Shown piece after piece: positions 1-6,607 of a DNA stretch of 15,939 bases. The stretch is from Jaenimonas drosophilae. Taxonomy: Eukaryota; Euglenozoa; Kinetoplastea; Trypanosomatida; Trypanosomatidae. The notes under the pieces were generated by a model, which made no database searches, was not told the DNA's origin, and worked only from the letters and a program-made list of their open reading frames with translations. The stretch covers positions 1-15,939 of the forward strand of contig JASAON010001350.1 in NCBI GenBank assembly GCA_030849065.1, read 5' to 3'. Position numbers and translations under genes: made by a program. Every line of letters begins with the position of its first letter. The first letter of the stretch is position 1.

Positions 1-710
1 GCGGCTCTCCAAACTTCTGCTTCTTTGGCATTTCGGGGGAGGTTCCTGCGCCAACCTGTTGTTTGCGCATCCGGATGGTCCCCCTCGCCCGAAACAAACT
101 CCAAACGGAGGAACTTGTGTCTTTTGGCACCCCTCCAAACCCCCCCATTTCAAGGCTCCTCGGCCGGCCATACCCACAAGGGGAAGCTCCCCCCCACGGT
201 TCAGGCACTTCAGCCGCGTCGTTTTATCACGACAACTACCTATTATCTAAGAAATACAACACTGCCTCAAATTGGGCTCAGGCTATGGGGTATTCTCAAT
301 CTGCGCCTCCCGCGTGGTGCCGCCGGCTGGGGTCCTGTCGAAAGTTGGCCCTCCGTATTCCTTGAACCGGGGGGGGGGGGTTTACACACCAGCCACGCCA
401 GTCGCCGCTTCCACAACCCAACGGGTCATGGGGGGCTTTGCCCAAACCATTGGAAAGACGTCCTCAAAAACCACCGCCCCCCGCATACCATCTGTGCGTC
501 CCAGACAACCTCCGCGCCGTCGGTTCCTCATCAACCGTTGAACACCACTCTTCCGCACAACCCAACAACCCACATCCCCGGGTCGCCTTCTCTTTCCCTC
601 TCCTTTCAGCGCGCCGCCCTGGGTTCGGTGAGCCCCGCCCCAAAAAGCGCCGGACAATACGATTTGCCGATTGGGTACCAATGGACGAAAGTATAGGGTT
701 GGGGTTAGGG
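1..710. other. C-rich 5' flank without a convincing gene
   Basis: This stretch upstream of the retroelement is rich in C-runs on the + strand and holds a 12-nt G homopolymer at 369-380. One + frame is free of stops from about 25 to 696, but it begins at TTG rather than ATG. Its translation is a Pro/Ser/Thr/His-rich mix with no domain I recognise, as expected from GC-rich DNA. Other frames are open for shorter lengths. I see no RNA gene, no clear splice-acceptor tract with a large ORF behind it, and no similarity to the rest of the window. It may be subtelomeric or intergenic DNA or the decayed end of another repeat; this is not resolvable from the sequence. Confidence 0.5.
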
Positions 711-723
711 ATGGCGGGCGGGG
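694..723 (+). other. Telomere-like G-rich run and potential G-quadruplex at the element's left edge
   Basis: Positions 694-710 read as near-units of the kinetoplastid telomeric hexamer TTAGGG (TAGGGT, TGGGGT, TAGGG, one mismatch) and end exactly where the terminal direct repeat begins at 711. Five G-runs (696-698, 701-704, 708-710, 716-718, 720-723) separated by 1-5 nt satisfy a G-quadruplex motif that spans the boundary. TATE elements of trypanosomatids are known to insert in telomeric repeats. Whether this short run is an insertion target or chance is an inference. Confidence 0.45.
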
Positions 724-926
724 CGCGGCGACGTCAAGTAATGTCGGGGAAGGAGACGTGCATTGTATGGACGATGACGTACCTTTGTGAGGTATATAAT
801 GTTATGAAGGGTATGGGAGCGTGACTTGTGTGGTGTGACTGTGACATATATGTATCTTCTCTTGCATCACACACACCGTAACTTATAGTGCCACCACGTG
901 GAGCTAATCAGTCACGCTGAAAGTTT
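711..926 (+). repeat. 5' terminal direct repeat (216 bp)
   Basis: It aligns without gaps to 8639-8854 at a constant offset of 7928. I count seven differences, at 713, 717, 718, 722, 727, 748 and 770; the last 156 bp are identical. The repeat holds a TATATAA-like run near 791-798 and a pyrimidine-rich stretch near 852-861 followed by AG at about 887-888. It is likely to carry the element's promoter or RNA-processing signals. In T. cruzi the related SIRE repeat is known to share its ends with VIPER and to supply trans-splicing acceptors; I cannot confirm sequence homology to SIRE from memory. Confidence 0.93.
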
Positions 927-936
927 ATTCTTCTAG
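923..936 (+). promoter_or_regulatory. Putative spliced-leader acceptor for ORF1
   Basis: A short pyrimidine-rich run (TTTATTCTTCT) ends in AG at 935-936, just past the right edge of the 5' repeat and 57 nt before the ORF1 ATG. No ATG lies between the AG and 994. This fits a trans-splice acceptor giving ORF1 a short 5' UTR. The tract is modest in length, and the AG inside the repeat near 888 is an alternative. Confidence 0.4.
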
Positions 937-993
937 GTTCTAGAAGGTACACACACACATTCACACATCTACACAACAAGGGTTCTTTCAAGG

Positions 994-2085
994 ATGGAGA
1001 ACAAGTTCATCGAACAAAGATTGCGCGACATCGACAGGGGTGTCGAACTCGGTTTGATCACCAAGGAGATGGCTGATAAACTGAAGATCGATGCCTTCAA
1101 CACGCCGCGCCAGGAGGAGACTCAGGGTTCGGATTCCGTTGCCGCTGCTGTCGCTGCTCTTGCAGAGTCAAACCGGCGGGAAAGAAACAGAGATGAGTGG
1201 ATGGACCACAAGGACCGGTCCGTGGCTCTTTGGAAATCACTGGAGGACATGGCGAACTCAGCGACCCTCATGGAAGATTACAGGGCGGAGTTTCACCGCC
1301 GCGCGCGTTACGGACACCTTTCACCAGAGGAGGTGACTGTTCTATCCATTCTTCTCCGGGGCGACTCGTTTGACCTTGGCGGAAGAATGCTTGCCGGTTA
1401 CATCTTGCGCACGCCTGTTGAGAAACGGGCACGCATCCACAACTGGGCATTGATTGAGTCCTTCAAGGAGGGCAGTTCATGGGAACTGGTGGAGAGGGTG
1501 GAGAAGCTTCAGCTTCCACTCTTCCCAGAAGAACTGAATGACCTCAACATCCGACTGGCCAACTTTGCGGCAGGCGGCGACTCTTCAGCTGCGCGCGAGT
1601 TGTACCGCACAACGCGGGATCCAGTATTGTTCGGCGGAGGATACCTTCCTGTATACGGCTCCGACGGAGCGCAGATTGGTGTCACTGACAACGCCGACAA
1701 CGAACGTGCATTTCACGAAACCATGAATCAGTTTGCAGGAGCCATTGCATCGCTGGAGAAACGTTTTCAAGACTTCTCCAGGATCACACGCACATCTTCA
1801 TCTATGCGCGGTGGCGACAATAGTCGCATCATCCGACAAAAAATGGAAGAACTCCAGCGACTACTCGACTATGGTGATTATGATGGTGCGTCTCGCGGCC
1901 GATCTTCAACGCCACGCCGCACAACATCATACGCGGGACCTGTTGTTCAACAGCCTGCGGCGAGGAGAGCACCCACACCACGACGCAGCGGGTCTGCAAA
2001 CCGAATGCAGCCACGTTACAACGGAGGTGGTGAGGTGAGGATTGCTGATGGAAGCGCTGCTTCCTCGGCAGGTACAAAAAATTAG
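994..2085 (+). CDS. ORF1: Gag-like protein of the retroelement
   Basis: A 363-residue protein starting at an ATG in good context (AGGATGG). It occupies the first-ORF position where YR retrotransposons encode Gag, the structural protein expected to package element RNA in the cytoplasm. The N-terminal 100 residues are charged and helical-looking with an Ala-rich stretch; residues about 100-210 look like a globular helical domain; residues about 285-350 form an Arg/Ser/Pro-rich basic tail, a plausible RNA-binding region. I see no CCHC zinc knuckle. The call rests on position and composition, not on a recognised motif. The last three codons before the TAG belong to a slippery heptamer, so the protein is probably also made as the N-terminal part of a longer fusion with ORF2. 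Confidence 0.7.
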   Translation: MENKFIEQRLRDIDRGVELGLITKEMADKLKIDAFNTPRQEETQGSDSVAAAVAALAESNRRERNRDEWMDHKDRSVALWKSLEDMANSATLMEDYRAEFHRRARYGHLSPEEVTVLSILLRGDSFDLGGRMLAGYILRTPVEKRARIHNWALIESFKEGSSWELVERVEKLQLPLFPEELNDLNIRLANFAAGGDSSAARELYRTTRDPVLFGGGYLPVYGSDGAQIGVTDNADNERAFHETMNQFAGAIASLEKRFQDFSRITRTSSSMRGGDNSRIIRQKMEELQRLLDYGDYDGASRGRSSTPRRTTSYAGPVVQQPAARRAPTPRRSGSANRMQPRYNGGGEVRIADGSAASSAGTKN

Positions 2086-2124
2086 AGCGGCAAAGCACCT
2101 CGACGGGAGAGGATTGGCTTTGCC
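2076..2124 (+). promoter_or_regulatory. Candidate -1 programmed ribosomal frameshift site between ORF1 and ORF2
   Basis: The last codons of ORF1 are ACA AAA AAT TAG, giving a slippery heptamer A AAA AAT at 2076-2082 in the correct X XXY YYZ register. A 6-nt spacer follows (2083-2088), then a perfect 8-bp inverted repeat GGCAAAGC (2089-2096) and GCTTTGCC (2117-2124). A nested stem CCTC (2098-2101)/GAGG (2109-2112) lies inside it. The ORF2 frame opens at 2049 after a TGA at 2046-2048, so the heptamer lies within the 37-nt overlap (2049-2085). That frame stays open from 2082 through 6578 and has no ATG before 2256. A -1 slip here would extend ORF1 directly into ORF2. Layout matches known retroviral and retrotransposon gag-pro/gag-pol signals; function is inferred. 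Confidence 0.75.
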
Positions 2125-2125
2125 A

Positions 2126-2143
2126 CAACAACAACAACAACAA
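2126..2143 (+). repeat. (CAA)6 microsatellite after the frameshift hairpin
   Basis: Six CAA units begin right after the 3' arm of the frameshift stem-loop. In the ORF2 frame they encode a run of six asparagines. CAA repeats are unstructured in RNA, so the tract could isolate the stem-loop from downstream pairing; that role is a guess. Confidence 0.8.
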
Positions 2144-2255
2144 CACTGATGAGATTTACTCAGCCTCGAGCACAGACGACCACGATTTCTCAGGTGACTG
2201 TGCGAGTGAGTGGGTCTTGGAGGGTGGTAGTTTCCAAGCCGGAAAGACGTCCAAC

Positions 2256-5200
2256 ATGGAGTTGGACAAGCTCTACAACGCGTACCTTCCGCATGGGTCG
2301 TGCTTGCCGTGTCATACCATGCCACAGCTTGCACAAGACACAAGTGGGCGACTTTCGCGTGACATTGAGCGCCGGCTATGTGAACGAGAGACACTCTTCT
2401 TCCCCATTTACTTGCTCAACCACTGGATCGCTGGGATTCTGATGGCTGATTGGGATGCTGATGGGAACCGTACCATTAGCATCGACATATACGACTCTGC
2501 GCCATCCGCTGCCCTCCACCGTGAACTCCGACACGGGCTCCGCCGGGCATGGCCAGGGCTGTTGATACGCGTTCAACGTAGTATCCGCCAGGTCAGGAAC
2601 AGCAACGCATGTGGCATCTACATGTCCGCTGTGTTCTTTTCAGTCTACTTGGACATCCTGATTCATGGCAAGCAGGACCTACCGAAGCGACTCCGTCCAC
2701 TGCTGCACATGGGTGCGACACGCCATCCACCCATGCCTCGCGAGGAGTTCCTCCAGCTCATGGCTGAGGAACTGTTGCGGCAACCATCACCAAAACACGA
2801 CATCACGGCGGCATCTGATGTATGTGTGACGGGGACGAACGGAAAAGCCAAGAAGGCCGCACACTGCACAACACCCAAAGCTTCTGCGGAGAAGTACATG
2901 GAAGGCGGTCAAGCTGCACCACACAAGAAGAAGAAGGCGACGACAACAACACAGCCAGCAACAAAGGCTTCTGGGAAAGCGAAACCCACAACCGTTGCCG
3001 CCACCACCGCAGCAAGCCGCGTGCCACGGCGAGTGTCCAACGACAAGTTACCAGCAAAGCAGAAGCGGGGCTCGTCAAACACCACGACACCAACCACCAC
3101 GGCATCCAAGACTGCAGCGAGAGTAGTCGCACAGCAGACGGGGATCGCCACAAAATCAAAGGCCGCTGCAAAGTCATCGCAACCCTTACCACCGCAACGA
3201 GAAACAACAACGGTAAAGGAAGCAACACCATCAACCTCCTCAGAGCGCAAGCGCACTCGCGGAGCAGCATACGATGATGATGACGGCACGCAGAAGACGA
3301 CCAAGCTGAGCTTGCGCACAAGCGGCGTCAACAACAAGGGCACTTCCGTCCCAAAGTTAAAGAGTCGATGTCTCGAAGACACGGCGCCTGATATTGTTGA
3401 TGCACCAACGCAAAATGTGAATGCGCCTCCCACGGCACCACCACCGCCAACCAAGACAACGCGGGGTGGCAAAGGGAATAAGCGAACACGAGCACAGCCC
3501 AGCGCTGCCACTGAGCAACACGTCCGCACGGAGAACGCGCAGCCCACATCCACCTCGCAGCCGAAGAACAAGGCACCACGCAAGGAAGTTGATGATGGTC
3601 AAACACAGGCAACCGCCGTCGTCGAGACACCGCAACCAGCAAGCAGCAGACCATCTGGTCGTGTGAAACAGAAAACGCAACCCAGTCGCGCAACAACAAA
3701 CACACGCACCAGAAAACCCAGGAATGGAAACGGAAACGAAATGCAACAACCACTCATCCTCATCCCAATGGACACAGTCCAAGTATTGGGTATGGATGAT
3801 GCACAGCCATTTCACCAGGAACCTTCCCAATCATCACGGCGCAGCGGACGTCCCGCCGACGCACGCACCGCCGCTGAGAAGGATGATGAAGTGAGTACTG
3901 TGAGTGACGCGCGCATGCAGCAGCGCGGAGCCACACTACACAGTGAGCACGAGGATGATGAGGAGTGCGGGGTTCGCAACACCCGCGCTGAATCATCATC
4001 ATCATCTCGTATCATCAAGGCAGAGAAGCCAACTATGCCGCTGTCTCCACAACGCACACGGGCAACAACACCATCCGCAGCACGACGCGAGGTAGCGTCA
4101 CCTGTGCTTGCGAGGCCCGCCGCACAACGGAGAGGCAGAACTGGATCGAGGACTCCAGCTGGCACACGCGGCATCTCAACAGTACGCCACTCGCGCTTCG
4201 ACCAACCCACACCCATTGTGGTTGTGGATGATGGCGATGACGTTTCGGCACACACCATGGTGGATGAGGAGACACCGGCGCACGACGTAGTCGGCGACGC
4301 CACCTCGCACAGTCCACAAGAACACAGGCAACATCAGGATGAAGACGCGCTTTGTGATATTGAACCGCTTGAGCTGCAGCCAGTATCGCGGGACCCATTT
4401 CTTGACTCGTTGGTTGACGTGAACGATCTCACATATGACGAAAGTCAACGTAACGAAGAGGAAGTAATTGTCCCGGCCCCGCGCGCGACGCAGGGTCGCA
4501 GAGGCAGCAGCGCCAGTATCACATCACACGTTCCAGCAGCGCTTCCACTTGCACTTGCAACCGCGGCAAATCCGCAACGCACATCCACGGAGAAGCGCGA
4601 GTCGACAAATGTGGCAGCATATGAAGACAACCTTTCTGATGTAGAGAAGAACATCTTGAATGTTGTGGAGGAAACGTGGAGACACCACGAGGACGTGGCG
4701 CGATCATCGCTATGTTTCTTCCAAGTGGCAACGGCACTCGCCATGGTCGGTGACGGAATCTACCGTGGTTTGAACTTGCCAGCCCTTCAGGTTCTCAGCC
4801 GGCAGAGGGGATACACGATTAACGAGCAGTATGACGTTGGAGACGCACTGACCTCACTCGGAAAACCACTCTCGCTGTTCTGTTCGGAGAGGGAGGGCAG
4901 CCAACCCACCTTCTATGGACACATCCCGCCCGTCACGGAGCGGAAGAAGAAGCACGTGGACATCTACGTGCAAAGCTCACACGCTGGCATGCTTCCAGTT
5001 GAGATCGAGGACTACGTGTTTCTCCTCGGCGCGCGCTTCCATGGGTCCGTTGGACCAACCGGCGCATCCGAGGGTCACTACACCGTCACACGATTGCACC
5101 GCGAAGCCGTCTATGGCGTGTACCTTCCCAAGTCGCAGCACGACTATGTGGGTCTACCACGGCGTCCGCCAGCCATGCCCAAGTCTGCTGTACCGCGCGT

Positions 5201-6578
5201 CGACGCGCTGGGACACGATCACAACACGGGAACCGCATACCGGCTGCCACCGAAGGATGGCGTCCGCCGCTGGCAGAAACCAGACGGCGCGGTCTCCCCA
5301 GAACACTCCAACCTCGCCGACAGGGACGGGGAGGAGGATAGCACATCTGCGGGTGAGTTGTCTCCAGATGAAACGGAGAAGAAGAGAAAGAAGGGGACCA
5401 CCACCACTCGCGGTAGAGGACGAAGCGCGACGAAGTGTGGCGGTACCCAGGATTATGCAATACGCCCGGGTGAGCACTGGGCCGACACGGAGGAGATGCG
5501 GATGGTTCGCACGTCAGCACCGACATATCATTTAAACATGACGGGCGAATGGATGGAGAATGCACAAAAGGATGGACTCCCCATTCGCCCAGACCTGTGG
5601 AAGATCCATCCCAACAACCCGCCGCATGTGATCAAGGCCGCCTGGGTGTGCGTGAAGGAAGCGACACGAAGGCTACACATCCGCTGCCTCCGCTACATCC
5701 AGAACATGCCGCACGACCTGCTCATGGTACCGCTGCCGCAGGCCATCATGGAGATGCTCCGCCGGCTGCATCATGGGAAGCTGTGGACATGGTCCACGCT
5801 GAACAAGATGATGAGCGCGACGGCCAGCGCACTCCAGGGGCTGCCGCTGTATTCAACCGAGACGAAGAAGATCATATTGAGAGAGTGCCCGGAGTGGGTG
5901 GCCATGTACAAGACGGTGGAGCGTTTCCAGCGGGAAATGCCCACCGCACCGCCAGACCCCGTGACGTACGAGGAAATGGAGACGGCCAAGAAGTATCTGC
6001 GCACGCACTCAAACCCGCGCGCGGCACTGTACCTGGCCGTGATGTGGAGCCTCGCTGCGAGAGCGGGAGATCTGGACACACTGATTACGAGAGACGTGGT
6101 GATCAAGGAGCTGCGCATGAAGGACGGGAGTGGGAACAGTCCTCTATGCGCGCTGACGGTCACCATGCGCCATGGCAAGGGAGCGCGTCACAGGGGTCCA
6201 TACCCAGTGATGGCCGTCATATCAAGGGACGACGCGACGGCACTGCAGAAGGAACTGTCACGAAGGCACCCCAAGCAACCGGTGTTTCTTTACCCGGAGG
6301 ACATGCGAGAGGCCGTTCGAGCAGCACTGCGAATGGAGAACCCCGACACGGCAATGCCATCGATTCGCAAAGGAGCTGTGCTCCACCTTGCGGCACAGGG
6401 TGTGCGCGAGTCGACGCTGATGCGCATCACGGGCCACAAGCGCTTGGAGACCTTGCGCATCTACCTGGGTCATGGCCGCCAAGCGACGCGGGAGGACGAA
6501 ACTGTAAGGGCCAACGCCGAGCTCCTCCACCAACCTTTGGAGTCCTATGGGCAAGAGCGCCGAAAACGTTCCAGCTAG
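2256..6578 (+). CDS. ORF2: cysteine protease(s) plus tyrosine recombinase polyprotein
   Basis: From the first ATG the protein has 1440 residues; if translated by frameshift from ORF1 it gains 58 residues upstream (from 2082). Domains in order: residues about 45-135, a Ulp1/C48-like cysteine protease with His56-Trp57, Asp80-Ser81, Gln112 and Cys119-Gly120 in the family order; residues about 190-800, a Thr/Ala/Lys/Pro/Gln-rich low-complexity linker; residues about 805-955, a region resembling ubiquitin-specific peptidases (C19), with a Cys-box CFFQVATAL at Cys820 and a His-box GHYTVTRL at His941; residues about 1095-1190, a SAM-like core-binding domain; residues about 1240-1415, the tyrosine recombinase catalytic domain with Arg1269 (ARAGDL), Lys1308, Arg1371 (PSIRKG), His1394 (TGHK) and Tyr1403. 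The recombinase would integrate the circular cDNA; the proteases may process the polyprotein or act on host ubiquitin-like conjugates. Pro1368 replaces the usual first His of HxxR. Recombinase call is strong, C48 strong, C19 moderate. Confidence 0.88.
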   Translation: MELDKLYNAYLPHGSCLPCHTMPQLAQDTSGRLSRDIERRLCERETLFFPIYLLNHWIAGILMADWDADGNRTISIDIYDSAPSAALHRELRHGLRRAWPGLLIRVQRSIRQVRNSNACGIYMSAVFFSVYLDILIHGKQDLPKRLRPLLHMGATRHPPMPREEFLQLMAEELLRQPSPKHDITAASDVCVTGTNGKAKKAAHCTTPKASAEKYMEGGQAAPHKKKKATTTTQPATKASGKAKPTTVAATTAASRVPRRVSNDKLPAKQKRGSSNTTTPTTTASKTAARVVAQQTGIATKSKAAAKSSQPLPPQRETTTVKEATPSTSSERKRTRGAAYDDDDGTQKTTKLSLRTSGVNNKGTSVPKLKSRCLEDTAPDIVDAPTQNVNAPPTAPPPPTKTTRGGKGNKRTRAQPSAATEQHVRTENAQPTSTSQPKNKAPRKEVDDGQTQATAVVETPQPASSRPSGRVKQKTQPSRATTNTRTRKPRNGNGNEMQQPLILIPMDTVQVLGMDDAQPFHQEPSQSSRRSGRPADARTAAEKDDEVSTVSDARMQQRGATLHSEHEDDEECGVRNTRAESSSSSRIIKAEKPTMPLSPQRTRATTPSAARREVASPVLARPAAQRRGRTGSRTPAGTRGISTVRHSRFDQPTPIVVVDDGDDVSAHTMVDEETPAHDVVGDATSHSPQEHRQHQDEDALCDIEPLELQPVSRDPFLDSLVDVNDLTYDESQRNEEEVIVPAPRATQGRRGSSASITSHVPAALPLALATAANPQRTSTEKRESTNVAAYEDNLSDVEKNILNVVEETWRHHEDVARSSLCFFQVATALAMVGDGIYRGLNLPALQVLSRQRGYTINEQYDVGDALTSLGKPLSLFCSEREGSQPTFYGHIPPVTERKKKHVDIYVQSSHAGMLPVEIEDYVFLLGARFHGSVGPTGASEGHYTVTRLHREAVYGVYLPKSQHDYVGLPRRPPAMPKSAVPRVDALGHDHNTGTAYRLPPKDGVRRWQKPDGAVSPEHSNLADRDGEEDSTSAGELSPDETEKKRKKGTTTTRGRGRSATKCGGTQDYAIRPGEHWADTEEMRMVRTSAPTYHLNMTGEWMENAQKDGLPIRPDLWKIHPNNPPHVIKAAWVCVKEATRRLHIRCLRYIQNMPHDLLMVPLPQAIMEMLRRLHHGKLWTWSTLNKMMSATASALQGLPLYSTETKKIILRECPEWVAMYKTVERFQREMPTAPPDPVTYEEMETAKKYLRTHSNPRAALYLAVMWSLAARAGDLDTLITRDVVIKELRMKDGSGNSPLCALTVTMRHGKGARHRGPYPVMAVISRDDATALQKELSRRHPKQPVFLYPEDMREAVRAALRMENPDTAMPSIRKGAVLHLAAQGVRESTLMRITGHKRLETLRIYLGHGRQATREDETVRANAELLHQPLESYGQERRKRSS

Positions 6579-6607
6579 GTGAGAACCACCAAGACGTTTA
6601 TTACGAG

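Noticed and set aside
25..696. Long + frame in the 5' flank as a gene
   Set aside because: It starts at TTG, has no recognisable domain, and GC-rich DNA readily gives such open frames. Kept only as an unexplained region.
2909..3583. 224-codon minus-strand open frame opposite the ORF2 linker
   Set aside because: Composition is a Val/Ala/Phe/Cys-rich complement of the Thr/Ala/Pro-rich linker codons; a shadow of the sense frame with no domain.
4915..5535. 206-codon + frame inside ORF2
   Set aside because: Lies within the coding sequence of the second protease region and linker; looks like an Arg/Ser/Thr-rich shadow.
6480..6578. A second -1 frameshift signal between ORF2 and ORF3
   Set aside because: No X XXY YYZ heptamer in the ORF2 frame was found in the overlap; CGA AAA C near the stop does not allow P-site re-pairing.
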